Below are positions 36,445-46,047 of a DNA stretch of 64,000 nt, in pieces. Source of the DNA: Trebonia sp963836195 (GTDB taxonomy: Bacteria; Actinomycetota; Actinomycetes; Streptosporangiales; Streptosporangiaceae); contig CAWIIX010000027.1 of the NCBI GenBank assembly GCA_963836195.1, positions 110,244 to 174,243 of the forward strand, given 5' to 3'. The notes beneath the pieces were generated by a model. It had not been told where the DNA came from. It did not search any database and was given only the letters and a program-made list of their open reading frames with translations. A program made the position numbers and the translations under genes. Positions within the stretch are counted from its first letter, which is position 1. Each line of letters opens with the position of its first letter.

Positions 36445-37863
36445 ATGGCTGACGAGACGTACGACGTGATCGTGATCGGGGCGGGGCCGACCGGGGAGAA
36501 CGTCGCCGACCGGGCGGTCCGGGGCGGGCTGACGGCCGTGATCGTGGAGGCCGAGCTGGTCGGCGGCGAGTGCTCGTACTGGGCGTGCATGCCGAGCAAG
36601 GCGCTGCTGCGGCCGGCCGACGTGGTCGCTGAGGCCGGGGCGGTGCGCGGGGTGGGCGGGGCGCGGCTGAACCCGGTCGAGGTGCTCGCGCGGCGCGACT
36701 CCTTCGCGCACGGGTGGAAGGACGACGGACAGGTTGAGTGGCTCACCGGGGCGAAGATCGACCTCGTCCGCGGGCACGGGCGGATCGCGGGCGAGCGGCT
36801 GGTCACGGTCGGGGACCTGTCGCTGCACGCACGGCAGGCGGTGGTGATCGCGACCGGCACCCGGGCGGTGGTGCTCGACTCGCTGGCGAACGTCGCGCCG
36901 TGGACCAGCCGGGAGGCGACGAGCGCGCACGCGGTGCCCGGGCGGCTGGTGATCGTCGGCGGCGGCGTGGTCGGGTGCGAGATGGCGGCCGCGTGGTCGG
37001 CGCTGTGCGCGGAGGTCACGCTGATCTCGCGCGGGCCGCTGCTGGAGCGGCTGCCGGAGTTCGCGGGGGACTTTGTGGCGGCGGGGCTGCGTGAGGCCGG
37101 GGTCGACGTGCGGATCGGGGTTGACGTGACCGGGGCGACGCGGGCCGGCGGGCGCGCGGGCGATGCGGGCGCGGGAGGCGCGGGCGCGGGGGTCGGGACG
37201 GTCACGGTCACGCTCGACGACGGGACCAAGGTTGAGGCCGACGAGGTGCTTTCCGCCGTCGGGCGGTCCCCGCATACCGGCGACATCGGGCTTGAGACGG
37301 TCGGGCTGGCGCCCGGATCGTGGCTGGACGTCGACGACACGATGCGGGTGACCGGCGTCGACGGCGGCTGGCTGTACGCGGCGGGCGACGTCAACCACCT
37401 CGCGCTCCTCACCCACATGGGCAAGTACCAGGCTCGGGTCTGCGGCGACGCGATCGCCGCCCGGGCCGACGGCCGCGAGCCGACGGTGCGCGATCGGTCG
37501 AGCAAGACCTGCGTGCCGCAGGTGATCTTCACCATCCCCGAGGTGGCCGCCGTCGGGCTCACGGCGGAGCAGGCCGAGGCGGCCGGACGCCGCGTCCGCG
37601 TGGTCGAGTACGAGCTCGGCAACGTGGCCGGGGCGAAGCTGTTCGCCGACCAGTACCGGGGGCACGCGCAGATGGTCGTGGACGAGGACCGCCGGACGAT
37701 CGTCGGCCTGACGCTGGCCGGGCACGGCGTCGGGGAGATCATCCACGCCGCCACGATCGCCGTGGCGGGCGAGGTCCCGCTAGAGCTCCTGTGGCACGCG
37801 GTCCCCTCCTACCCCACCATCAGCGAGATCTGGCTCCGCCTGCTCGAGACCTACGGCCTGTAA
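36445..37863 (+). CDS. FAD-dependent pyridine nucleotide-disulfide oxidoreductase (dihydrolipoamide dehydrogenase-like)
   Basis: 472 residues. The FAD motif VIVIGAGPTGENVADRAV opens the protein. The redox-active disulfide is in GGECSYWACMPSK (Cys-x4-Cys). The NAD(P) motif is LVIVGGGVVGCEMAAAW, the second FAD motif is GWLYAAGDVN, and the C-terminal catalytic His-Glu pair is in HAVPSYPTISEIWLRLL. It therefore has everything for a Lpd/mercuric-reductase/glutathione-reductase-type enzyme. The exact disulfide substrate is unknown, and mycothiol- or quinone-related roles are possible. A Gly/Ala-rich insert sits around residue 240. AGGAGG lies just before ATG 36445. Confidence 0.88.
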   Translation: MADETYDVIVIGAGPTGENVADRAVRGGLTAVIVEAELVGGECSYWACMPSKALLRPADVVAEAGAVRGVGGARLNPVEVLARRDSFAHGWKDDGQVEWLTGAKIDLVRGHGRIAGERLVTVGDLSLHARQAVVIATGTRAVVLDSLANVAPWTSREATSAHAVPGRLVIVGGGVVGCEMAAAWSALCAEVTLISRGPLLERLPEFAGDFVAAGLREAGVDVRIGVDVTGATRAGGRAGDAGAGGAGAGVGTVTVTLDDGTKVEADEVLSAVGRSPHTGDIGLETVGLAPGSWLDVDDTMRVTGVDGGWLYAAGDVNHLALLTHMGKYQARVCGDAIAARADGREPTVRDRSSKTCVPQVIFTIPEVAAVGLTAEQAEAAGRRVRVVEYELGNVAGAKLFADQYRGHAQMVVDEDRRTIVGLTLAGHGVGEIIHAATIAVAGEVPLELLWHAVPSYPTISEIWLRLLETYGL

Positions 37864-37930
37864 AAAGTTTTGTCTCCGGCGTGTAACGCTCTCGGAGGCA
37901 ACGGCGTTTCGCTACTGGGTTTCCCCGTTG

Positions 37931-37962
37931 GAGCCCTCGGATGCCCCCCCGTCCGAGGGCTC
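37931..37962. terminator. Bidirectional hairpin between convergent genes
   Basis: GAGCCCTCGGA (37931-37941) and its exact inverse TCCGAGGGCTC (37952-37962) form an 11-bp stem with a 10-nt C-rich loop. It lies between the convergent reductase and SDR genes. There is no T run, as is common in actinomycete terminators. Confidence 0.7.
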
Positions 37963-38033
37963 CGCACCCAGGGTTCCGGCGCGCGGGCCCTCGGGCGAAG
38001 CCTGTTGTGTCCGTCGTCGGCCGCGGCCCGCCA

Positions 38034-38789
38034 TCAGCCGCGGCCGATGAACGGCATCGTCGTCGCGGTGATCGTCAGGAACTGGACGTTCGCGTCGAGC
38101 GGCAGCCCGGCCATGAAGACCACCGCGTCCGCCGCGAGCCTGGGATCGAACGTCGGCTCCGCCTTGACCGATCCGTCCGCCTGCGGCGCCCCCGCCGCGA
38201 TCTTCTCGGTCATCTCGGTGTGGGCGTTCCCGATGTCGATCTGGCCGCAGGCGATGTTGTAGGGGCGCCCGTCGAGCGAGATCGACTTGGTCAGGCCGGT
38301 GATCCCGTGCTTGGTCACCGTGTAGCCGACCGAGCGGGGCCGGGGCGAGTGAGCGGAGATCGAGCCGTTGTTGATGATCCGGCCGCCCATCGGGTCCTGC
38401 GCCTTCATCATCGCGACGGCGTGGTGCGCGCACAGGAACGACCCGGTCAGGTTGGTCGCCACGATCGACTGCCAGCCCTCGGGGGTGACCTCGTCCACCG
38501 CCCCGGCCGGGGCGCCGGTGCCCGCGTTGTTGACCAGCAGGTCGAGCCGCCCGAGGCGGTCCCGCACGGTCGCGAACAGCGCCGCCACCGACTCCTCGTC
38601 GGCCACGTCGGCCTGGACCGGGAGGACCATCTCGGGCAGCGCCTGCTGCACCGTGTCCTCGAGCAGCTCGAACCGGCGGCCCGCCGCGACGACGTACCAC
38701 CCCTGGTCGGCCAGCGCGATCGTGATCAGGCGGCCGAGCCCGGAACCTGCGCCGGTGACGACCGCCACCTTCTCAGTTGTCATGCCCAT
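38034..38789 (-). CDS. Classical SDR-family oxidoreductase
   Basis: 251 residues. The cofactor motif is TGAGSGLG (residues 12-19) with NNAG at 87-90. The catalytic Ser is in NNGSISAHS, and Tyr156/Lys160 are in SVGYTVTKHG. After the cofactor loop it has AGRR, an Arg-Arg pair that suggests NADP(H). The substrate is unknown. Two ATGs (38789, 38783) are possible and neither has a strong ribosome site. The gene is monocistronic between the hairpin and a repeat copy. Confidence 0.9.
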   Translation of the reverse strand: MGMTTEKVAVVTGAGSGLGRLITIALADQGWYVVAAGRRFELLEDTVQQALPEMVLPVQADVADEESVAALFATVRDRLGRLDLLVNNAGTGAPAGAVDEVTPEGWQSIVATNLTGSFLCAHHAVAMMKAQDPMGGRIINNGSISAHSPRPRSVGYTVTKHGITGLTKSISLDGRPYNIACGQIDIGNAHTEMTEKIAAGAPQADGSVKAEPTFDPRLAADAVVFMAGLPLDANVQFLTITATTMPFIGRG

Positions 38790-38902
38790 TACGGTACGAC
38801 GCGCGAGGCTGCGGCGACGGGGTGGCCGTCATGGGGGCTGGAGGTACGACGCCGGTACCGGACGCCACCGTTGGCTGTCATGGAAGCCGGATCGTGGAAC
38901 CA

Positions 38903-38917
38903 GGGCCCGTTCGAGAT
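38903..38917 (+). repeat. Dispersed repeat copy E
   Basis: GGGCCCGTTCGAGAT, preceded by GAACCA and followed by GAAGATCTTGAATTTAC, like copy A. It sits 13 bp beyond the stop of the enoyl-CoA hydratase gene. Confidence 0.65.
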
Positions 38918-38930
38918 GAAGATCTTGAAT

Positions 38931-39749
38931 TTACTCGCCGGTGAAGGCGGCCTTTCGCTTCTCGAGGAACGCGGTCACGCCCTCGTGGAAGTCCCTCGAG
39001 TCGCCGAGCTCGCCCTGGATGTGGGCCTCGAGCTCGAGGTGCTCGGGCATCCGGGCGTAGAGCCAGTGGTTGAGCTCGCGCTTGCTGCCCGCGTAGGACC
39101 GGGTGGGGCCGTTGCTGAGGCGCTCGAGCAGGTCGTCGGACCGGGTGCCGAACTCGTCGTCCGGCCAGGCCGCGTTGATCAGGCCGATCTCGACCGCCCT
39201 GGCCGCGGTGACCGGATCGCCGAGCAGCGCCATCTCGGCCGCCCGGGCGAAGCCGATGCGGGACGGGACGAACAGCGACGCGCCGGCGTCGGGGACCAGG
39301 CCGATGTTGACGAACGCGAGCGAGAACGAGGCCGACTCCTTGGCCACCACCAGGTCGCCCGCCAGCGCGAGCGACAGCCCGGCCCCGGCCGCCGCGCCGT
39401 TCACCGCGGTCACGACCGGCTTGGGCATCTCGCGGATGGCGGTGACGATCGGGTGGTACCAGGTGACCAGGGCGGACTTGGTGTCGACGTGCCCGTCGGG
39501 GCCGGTGGCGGCGGCCAGGCCGTCCTTGAGGTCGGCCCCCGAGCAGAACGCCCGGCCCGCGCCGGTCAGCATGACCGCGCGCACCTCGTCGTCGGCCGCG
39601 ACCTCGCGCAGCACCGCGAGCAGGTCGGACGAGAGCTCCTTGGACCAGGCGTTCAGCCGGTCGGGCCGGTTCAGCTCGATTTTCACGGCACCGGGGGCTC
39701 GGTAGACGTTCACCGTGCCGTAACCCTGGCCTGCCTGGTTATCGCTCAC
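38931..39749 (-). CDS. Enoyl-CoA hydratase/isomerase family protein
   Basis: 272 residues in the crotonase fold. The oxyanion-hole segments are GAGRAFCSGADLKDG and NGAAAGAGLSLALAGDLVVA. The catalytic region reads NIGLVPDAGASLFVPSRIG, with Asp in place of the second Glu of mitochondrial hydratase, as in PaaG-like isomerases. It therefore probably hydrates or isomerises an acyl-CoA, and the substrate is unknown. The start is GTG 39749, beginning VSDNQAGQGYGTV. The gene is divergent from ppk2 with only 23 bp between starts. Confidence 0.88.
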   Translation of the reverse strand: MSDNQAGQGYGTVNVYRAPGAVKIELNRPDRLNAWSKELSSDLLAVLREVAADDEVRAVMLTGAGRAFCSGADLKDGLAAATGPDGHVDTKSALVTWYHPIVTAIREMPKPVVTAVNGAAAGAGLSLALAGDLVVAKESASFSLAFVNIGLVPDAGASLFVPSRIGFARAAEMALLGDPVTAARAVEIGLINAAWPDDEFGTRSDDLLERLSNGPTRSYAGSKRELNHWLYARMPEHLELEAHIQGELGDSRDFHEGVTAFLEKRKAAFTGE

Positions 39750-39772
39750 GACGAGCAGGTTACAACTGTGGT

Positions 39773-40654
39773 ATGGCCAAGCACGAGCACGAGACCGGCA
39801 AATCGGGCAAGTCACGCACGTCGTCGCCGGGGAAGCCGCCGCCGGCGTCGAAGGAGCCGACCGAGCGGCTGCCGAAGAAGGCCTATGAGGCGGAGCTCTA
39901 CCGGCTGCAGGGGGAACTGGTCAAGGTCCAGGAATGGATGCGCACGGCGGGCGCGCGGATCGTGGTCATCTTCGAGGGCCGTGACGCGGCCGGCAAGGGC
40001 GGCACGATCAAGCGGGTCACGCAGTACCTGAACCCGCGCGTCGCGCAGATCGCGGCGCTGCCCACGCCGACCGAGCGCGAGAAGACCCAGTGGTACTTCC
40101 AGCGGTACATCGAGCACCTGCCCGCGGCCGGCGAGATGACGCTGTTCGACCGGTCCTGGTACAACCGGGCCGGGGTCGAGCACGTGATGGGGTTCTGCAC
40201 CAAGCAGCAGTACGCGGAGTTCATGCACCAGTGCCCGACCTTCGAGCGGATGCTGGTCGAGGACGGCGTCCTGCTGCGCAAGTACTGGTTCTCGGTCAGC
40301 GACTCCGAGCAGCAGAAGCGGTTCGAATCCCGGCTCGACGACCCGATGCGGCGGTGGAAGCTCTCGCCGATGGACCTGGAGTCGATCACCCGTTGGGAGT
40401 CGTACTCGCGGGCCAAGGACGACATGTTCACGATGACCGACATTCCCGAAGCGCCGTGGTTTGTGGTCGAGTCCGACGACAAACGGCGGGCGCGGATCAA
40501 CATGATCGCGCACCTGCTGTCCACGGTCCCGTATCGCGACGTGCCCGAGCCCTCGCTTAAGCTGCCGAAGCGGCCGAAGTCGACCGGGTACCAGCGGACC
40601 CCGATCGAGGCGCAGACGTTCGTTCCCGACCATGCCGCGACGCTGGTCAGGTAG
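39773..40654 (+). CDS. ppk2: Polyphosphate kinase 2
   Basis: 293 residues, a class I PPK2. It transfers phosphate between polyphosphate and a nucleoside diphosphate, in the direction polyP + NDP to NTP. The Walker A is GRDAAGKGG (residues 69-77), the Walker B-like motif is FDRSWYNR (125-132), and the lid module holds RLDDPMRRWKLSPMDLESITRWESY. The N-terminal 35 residues are Lys/Ser/Pro-rich and disordered. It is next to malQ and the pentose-phosphate genes, which fits a role in energy and carbon storage. There are no disruptions. Confidence 0.95.
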   Translation: MAKHEHETGKSGKSRTSSPGKPPPASKEPTERLPKKAYEAELYRLQGELVKVQEWMRTAGARIVVIFEGRDAAGKGGTIKRVTQYLNPRVAQIAALPTPTEREKTQWYFQRYIEHLPAAGEMTLFDRSWYNRAGVEHVMGFCTKQQYAEFMHQCPTFERMLVEDGVLLRKYWFSVSDSEQQKRFESRLDDPMRRWKLSPMDLESITRWESYSRAKDDMFTMTDIPEAPWFVVESDDKRRARINMIAHLLSTVPYRDVPEPSLKLPKRPKSTGYQRTPIEAQTFVPDHAATLVR

Positions 40655-40704
40655 GGCGGGCTCGAAAATTTGCGGTCTGGAGATAATCGGGCACACTGGG
40701 GCAG

Positions 40705-42699
40705 GTGAGCGACGGGGAATTGCGGCGGCGAGCCGCCGAGCTCGGTGTATCTGTCAATTACTGGGATTGGCAGGGACGCGAGATTACGGTGCCCGACGAG
40801 ACGCTGGAGGCGATCGTCGCGGCGCTGGAGTCGGTGCCGTCGTCCGCGGCGGGGTCTGGCGGCGCAACCGGGGCTGGCGGGGCTGGCGGGGCTGGCGGGA
40901 TCGTTGGCGACCCGGGCGGGGCCGGGGCGTCCGGGGCTGGGGCGTCCGGGGCCGCGGCGTCCGGGGCCGGGGCGGACCCGGTCGCGGACGCGGTTGCGCC
41001 GGTGCCGTCGGAGCGGTCGTGGGGGTTCACCGTCCAGCTCTACTCGCTCCGCTCGCGCCGGTCCTGGGGCCATGGCGACCTGCGGGACCTGGCGGACTTC
41101 GCCGCCTGGTCGGCGCGCGATCTCGGCGCCGGCTTCGTGCTCATCAACCCGCTGCACGCGGCCGAGCCGCTGCCGCCGGTGTCGCCGTCGCCCTACCTGC
41201 CGATGAGCCGTCGCTGGATCTCGCCGCTGTACCTCCGCATTGAGGACATCCCCGAATACAAAAACCTGAGTTTCCCCGAACGGACCCGGCTGTCTCGCCT
41301 CGGCCAGCCGCTCCGGGCGGCGAGCGTGACGCCCGCGCTGATTGACCGGGACGCGGTCTGGACGGCCAAGCGCGAGGCGCTGGAGATGCTGCGGAAGGTG
41401 CCGCTGGCGGACGCGCGGCAGGCGTCGCTTGACGCGTTCCGCGCGCGGCACGGCCGGGCGCTCGAGGACTGGGCCGCCTGGTGCGCGCTGGCCGAGGTGC
41501 ACGGGCCGGACTACCGGCAGTGGCCCGCGCGGCTGCGGGACCCGCGGTCGGGAGCGGTGCGGAAGGCGGTCGGCAGCGGCGATCTGGCGGTGCAGGCGGA
41601 ATTCCACGCCTGGGTCCAGTGGCTGGTGGCCGACCAGGTCGCGGCCGCCCAGGCGGCCGCGCGCGAGGCCGGGATGGCGATCGGCATCGTCGCCGACCTG
41701 GCGATCGGCGCGCACCCGGGCGGCGCCGACGCGTGGGCCGGGCAGGAGTTCCTCGCCTCCGGGTTCACCGTGGGGGCGCCGCCGGACGCGTTCAACCAGC
41801 GCGGGCAGGACTGGGCGCTGCCGCCCTACCACCCGCGGGCGCTGGCGGCGGCGGGGTACCGGCCGCTGGCGGAGCTGTTCGACTCGACGCTCGGGCGGGC
41901 GCCGGGCGGCGGGGCCGGCGGGGCCGGTGGGGCCGACGCTGACGCTGGCGGGGCGGGCGCGGGCGGGCTGCGGATCGATCATGTGATGGGGCTGTCGCGG
42001 CTGTGGTGGATACCGGCCGGGATGTCGCCCGATCAGGGCGCGTACGTGTACTACGACGTCGAGGGGACGCTGGGGACGCTGGCGGCGGCCGCGGCGGCGG
42101 CCGGCTCGGTGGTGATCGGCGAGGACCTGGGCACGGTCGAGCCGTGGCTGCGGGACGCGCTGGCGGCGCGGGGCGCGCTCGGCACCCAGATGCTCTGGTT
42201 CGAGCGGGGCTGGTCGAACGAGCCGCTCGCGCCGCAGTGGTGGCGGCGCAACGCGCTGGCGACGGTGTCCACCCACGACCTGCCGCCGGCCGCCGCGTTC
42301 CTGTCCGGATCGCAGGTGACCGACCGTCTCGCGCTCGACCTGCTGGTGCGGTCGGAGGCGGAGGAGCGGGCCGAGGCCGCCCAGATCGTCGACGACTGGA
42401 TCGGCGCGCTGGTCGGCCAGGGGCTGCTGCCCGCCGGGCGCCGTCCGTCGGCCGACGAGTTCACCGCCGCGCTGTACGGGTACCTGGCGCTGACGCCGGC
42501 CCTGATGATCGGCGTGAACCTGGCCGAGGCGGCGGGCGAGGTCCGCTCCCAGAACATGCCCGGCACCTCGACCGAGTACCCGAACTGGAAGCTGCCGCTG
42601 TGCGGGCCGCTGGGCGAGCCGGTGCTGCTCGAGCAGCTCGCCTCCAGCGAGCGCGTCGGCCGGGTGGCGCGGGCGGCCGCGGGCGCGCCGCCGCAGTAG
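40705..42699 (+). CDS. malQ: 4-alpha-glucanotransferase
   Basis: MalQ (GH77, amylomaltase) transfers maltodextrin segments between alpha-1,4-glucans in the cytoplasm. It is 664 residues. The nucleophile Asp is in GLRIDHVMGL, the acid/base Glu is in VVIGEDLGTVEPWL, and the stabiliser Asp is in VSTHDLPPAAAF. The early motifs GFVLINPLHAAEPLPPVSPSPYLPMSRRW are intact. Two Gly/Ala-rich inserts coded by short DNA repeats (40860-40980 and 41905-41965) interrupt the sequence. One sits between the N-terminal domain and the barrel and the other just before the nucleophile strand. The start is GTG 40705. Confidence 0.93.
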   Translation: MSDGELRRRAAELGVSVNYWDWQGREITVPDETLEAIVAALESVPSSAAGSGGATGAGGAGGAGGIVGDPGGAGASGAGASGAAASGAGADPVADAVAPVPSERSWGFTVQLYSLRSRRSWGHGDLRDLADFAAWSARDLGAGFVLINPLHAAEPLPPVSPSPYLPMSRRWISPLYLRIEDIPEYKNLSFPERTRLSRLGQPLRAASVTPALIDRDAVWTAKREALEMLRKVPLADARQASLDAFRARHGRALEDWAAWCALAEVHGPDYRQWPARLRDPRSGAVRKAVGSGDLAVQAEFHAWVQWLVADQVAAAQAAAREAGMAIGIVADLAIGAHPGGADAWAGQEFLASGFTVGAPPDAFNQRGQDWALPPYHPRALAAAGYRPLAELFDSTLGRAPGGGAGGAGGADADAGGAGAGGLRIDHVMGLSRLWWIPAGMSPDQGAYVYYDVEGTLGTLAAAAAAAGSVVIGEDLGTVEPWLRDALAARGALGTQMLWFERGWSNEPLAPQWWRRNALATVSTHDLPPAAAFLSGSQVTDRLALDLLVRSEAEERAEAAQIVDDWIGALVGQGLLPAGRRPSADEFTAALYGYLALTPALMIGVNLAEAAGEVRSQNMPGTSTEYPNWKLPLCGPLGEPVLLEQLASSERVGRVARAAAGAPPQ

Positions 42700-42817
42700 C
42701 CCGGTCGCGCCCATCGCTCACCCGCCGGCGACGGCGGGGCGACAGCCGACGGTTAAGGTAGGCCGGAAGCAATCAGGCGATAGCGATGAAGCGGCAGACC
42801 AAGGAGACGAGGACGAC

Positions 42818-44257
42818 ATGACCGGCCAGGCGACGGCGCAGATTGGGGTCACGGGGCTCGGGGTGATGGGCCGGAACCTGGCCAGAAACTTCGCCAGGCA
42901 CGGTTACGCGACGGCCCTGCACAACCGGACGACGGCCAGGACCGACGCCATCATGGCGGAGTTCGGCCACGAGGGCGCCTTCGTCCCCGCCCGCACCGCC
43001 GAGGAGTTCGTCGCCAGCCTTGAGCGCCCGCGCCGCCTGGTCATCATGGTGAACGCGGGCGCGGCGACCGACGCCGTGATCGACGAGTTCGCCCCGCTCC
43101 TTGAGCCGGGGGACATGATCATCGACGGCGGCAACGCGCACTTCCTCGACACCCGGCGCCGCGAGGCGGCGCTGCGCGAGGCGGGCCTGCACTTCGTCGG
43201 CATGGGGGTCTCCGGCGGCGAGGAGGGCGCGCTCAACGGCCCGTCGATCATGCCCGGCGGGTCGCCCGAGTCGTACGCGGCGCTCGGCCCGATGCTCGAG
43301 GCGATCGCGGCCAAGGTCGACGGCGTGCCGTGCACGACCCACGTCGGGCCGGACGGCGCCGGGCACTTCGTGAAGATGGTCCACAACGGCATCGAGTACG
43401 CCGACATGCAGCTCATCGCGGAGGCGTACGACCTGCTCAGGCACGCCGGCGGGTACGAGCCCGCGCAGATCGCCGAGATCTTCCGTACCTGGAACACCGG
43501 TCGCCTCGACTCCTACCTGATCGAGATCACGGCCGAGGTGCTCGCGCACACCGATGCCAAGACGGGCCGTCCGTTCATCGACATCGTCCTCGACCAGGCC
43601 GAGCAGAAGGGGACCGGCCGGTGGACCATCCAGACCGCGCTCGACCTCGGCGTGCCGGTCGACGGGATCGCCGAGGCGACCTTCGCCCGGTCGCTGTCCG
43701 GCCACGCTGACCTCCGCGCGGCCGCCCGCGGGCTGGCCGGGCCCGGCCGCGACGCGACCGTCGCGGACCCCGGCGCGTTCGCCGACAAGGTCGAGCAGGC
43801 CCTCTACGCGTCCAAGATCGTGTCCTACGCCCAGGGCTGGAACATGATCGCGGCCGGCAGCGAGGAGTACGGCTGGGACATCGACCTCGGGAAGATGGCC
43901 GTCATCTGGCGCGGCGGCTGCATCATCCGGGCCGCGTTCCTCGACCGGATCCGGGCCGCCTACGCGGCCGACCCGCAGCTGCCGACGCTGCTGGCCGACC
44001 CCGATTTCGCCCGCGAGGTCGCGGGAGCGCAGGACGCCTGGCGGGACGTCGTGTCGACCGCGGTCAGCGAGGGAATCCCGGTGCCCGGGTTCTCGGCCGC
44101 GCTCGCGTACTACGACGCGCTCCGGGCCGAGCGGCTGCCCGCGGCGCTCGTCCAGGGCCTGCGCGACTTCTTCGGCGCGCACACCTACCGGCGCACGGAC
44201 GCCGAGGGCAGCTTCCACACCCTGTGGGGTGACGACCGCTCGGAAGTCAGCCGGTAA
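42818..44257 (+). CDS. gnd: 6-phosphogluconate dehydrogenase, long decarboxylating type, probably NADP-dependent
   Basis: 479 residues, the standard long form. It oxidatively decarboxylates 6-phosphogluconate to ribulose-5-phosphate. The dinucleotide loop is GLGVMGRNLARNFARHGY. The second strand ends in Asn36-Arg37-Thr38, the NADP-specific pattern. The catalytic Lys is in GHFVKMVHNGIEY, and the substrate segments GVSGGEEGALNGPSIMPGG and MAVIWRGGCIIRA are complete. It is the first gene of gnd-pgi-gnd2-zwf. AAGGAG precedes the ATG. 140 bp separate it from pgi. Confidence 0.95.
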   Translation: MTGQATAQIGVTGLGVMGRNLARNFARHGYATALHNRTTARTDAIMAEFGHEGAFVPARTAEEFVASLERPRRLVIMVNAGAATDAVIDEFAPLLEPGDMIIDGGNAHFLDTRRREAALREAGLHFVGMGVSGGEEGALNGPSIMPGGSPESYAALGPMLEAIAAKVDGVPCTTHVGPDGAGHFVKMVHNGIEYADMQLIAEAYDLLRHAGGYEPAQIAEIFRTWNTGRLDSYLIEITAEVLAHTDAKTGRPFIDIVLDQAEQKGTGRWTIQTALDLGVPVDGIAEATFARSLSGHADLRAAARGLAGPGRDATVADPGAFADKVEQALYASKIVSYAQGWNMIAAGSEEYGWDIDLGKMAVIWRGGCIIRAAFLDRIRAAYAADPQLPTLLADPDFAREVAGAQDAWRDVVSTAVSEGIPVPGFSAALAYYDALRAERLPAALVQGLRDFFGAHTYRRTDAEGSFHTLWGDDRSEVSR

Positions 44258-44397
44258 GCAATCGCGAAACGGGAGCCGGCCGGTTCGGAACCCGGGGGGT
44301 GGGGCAGTCGTCAGGCGTGGAAGGATCGGTTTGATTACACCGATCGCATGAGGGCGGCGCCCGGGAACGACGCGGGCACCTGACGAGGGGAGACGAC

Positions 44398-46038
44398 ATG
44401 CCGACGACTCCGCTGCGGGAGCGGAAGGCGTGGCAGGCGCTCGAGCGCCATTACGCGGACATCTCCGGGCAGCACCTGCGTGACCTTTTCGCCGCCGACC
44501 CGGGCCGGGGCGAGCGCCTGACGGCCGAGGCCGTGGGAATCTACCTGGACTATTCCAAGAACCGGATCACCGACGAGACCGTGGCGCTGCTGATCGAGCT
44601 GGCCGAGGAGTCGGGCGTGCCCGAGCGCCGGGCCGCGATGTTCCGCGGCGACCACATCAACGTGTCGGAGAACCGGGCGGTGCTGCACACCGCGCTCCGG
44701 CTGCCCGCCGACGCCACCCTCGTCGTCGACGGGCAGGACGTCGTGGCGGAAGTGCACGGCGTGCTCGCGCGCATGCGCGACTTTTCCAACCGGGTCCGCT
44801 CGGGCGAATTCAAGGGCTATACCGGCAAGCCGATTAAGAACGTGGTCAATGTCGGTATCGGCGGTTCCGACCTCGGGCCGGTCATGGCGTACGAGGCGCT
44901 AAAGCATTACAGCGCGCGGGAGATGACGTTCCGTTTCGTGTCCAATGTGGACTCGACCGATTTCGTCGAGGCGGTCCGCGACCTGTCCCCCGACGAAACG
45001 CTCTTCATCATTTCCTCGAAGACGTTCGGGACGCTGGAGACGCTGACCAACGCGGAGTCGGCCAAGGAATGGGTGGTGTCCGCGCTCGGGTCGCCGGACG
45101 CGGTCGCGAACCACTTCGTGGCGGTGTCCACCAACGCCGAGAAGGTGTCGGCGTTCGGCATCGACACGGCCAACATGTTCGGATTCTGGGACTGGGTCGG
45201 CGGCCGGTACTCGATGGACTCCGCCATCGGGCTGTCGACGATGCTCGCGATCGGGCCGGACCAGTTCGACGAGATGCTGGCCGGCTTCCACGCGATGGAC
45301 GAGCACTTCCGTACCACTCCGCTGGCCGGCAACCTGCCGGTGCTGATGGGGCTGCTGGCGGTCTGGTACCGGGACTTCTTCGGCGCCCAGACGGTCGGCG
45401 TGATGCCGTACGACCAGTACCTCAAGCGGTTCCCCGCCTACCTCCAGCAGCTGACGATGGAGTCCAACGGCAAGCACGTGACGCTAGCCGGGAACCACGT
45501 CGACTACGACACCGGCGCGGTCTACTGGGGCGAGCCGGGTACCAACGGGCAGCACTCGTTCTACCAGCTCATCCACCAGGGCACGGTGCTCATCCCGGTC
45601 GACCTGATCGGGTTCGCGCGCACGCTCAACCCGCTCGGCGAGCACCACGACTACCTCTCCTCCAACGTGTTTGCGCAGGCCGAGGCGCTCGCGTTCGGCA
45701 AGACCGAGGAGCAGGTGCGGGCCGAGGGGACGCCCGACAACGTCGTGCCGCACCGGGTCATGGAGGGCAACCGCCCGACCAACACCCTGCTGTGCGACAT
45801 CCTCACCCCGCGGCTGCTCGGCTCGCTGGTCGCGCTGTACGAGCACTCGGTCTTCGTCCAGGGGACCATCTGGGACATCGACTCGTTCGACCAGTGGGGC
45901 GTCGAGCTCGGCAAGCAACTGGCGCAGCGGATCATCCCGGAGCTGACGTCGGCGTCGGAGCCCGAGCTGACGCACGACTCGTCCACCAACGCGCTGATCC
46001 GTCGTTACCGATCACTGAAGTCGTCCAAGGAGGCGTGA
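44398..46038 (+). CDS. pgi: Glucose-6-phosphate isomerase
   Basis: 546 residues. Pgi interconverts glucose-6-phosphate and fructose-6-phosphate. The PGI signatures FMTSKTF-like (FIISSKTFGTLETL) and GGRYSMDSAIGL are clear, along with NVGIGGSDLGPVMAYEAL and the late PGTNGQHSFYQLIHQGT and SFDQWGVELGKQLA. All the conserved active-site residues (Glu in MESNGK, His in NGQHSFYQ, Lys in GVELGKQLA) are visible. It starts at ATG 44398 after GAGGGGAGA. Only 9 bp lie between its stop and the short gnd gene. Confidence 0.96.
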   Translation: MPTTPLRERKAWQALERHYADISGQHLRDLFAADPGRGERLTAEAVGIYLDYSKNRITDETVALLIELAEESGVPERRAAMFRGDHINVSENRAVLHTALRLPADATLVVDGQDVVAEVHGVLARMRDFSNRVRSGEFKGYTGKPIKNVVNVGIGGSDLGPVMAYEALKHYSAREMTFRFVSNVDSTDFVEAVRDLSPDETLFIISSKTFGTLETLTNAESAKEWVVSALGSPDAVANHFVAVSTNAEKVSAFGIDTANMFGFWDWVGGRYSMDSAIGLSTMLAIGPDQFDEMLAGFHAMDEHFRTTPLAGNLPVLMGLLAVWYRDFFGAQTVGVMPYDQYLKRFPAYLQQLTMESNGKHVTLAGNHVDYDTGAVYWGEPGTNGQHSFYQLIHQGTVLIPVDLIGFARTLNPLGEHHDYLSSNVFAQAEALAFGKTEEQVRAEGTPDNVVPHRVMEGNRPTNTLLCDILTPRLLGSLVALYEHSVFVQGTIWDIDSFDQWGVELGKQLAQRIIPELTSASEPELTHDSSTNALIRRYRSLKSSKEA

Positions 46039-46047
46039 GAACTCGCC

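Noticed and set aside
38931..42714. Very long minus-strand frame opposite PPK2 and MalQ
   Set aside because: It is the complement of two well-conserved genes and has no domain or ribosome site.
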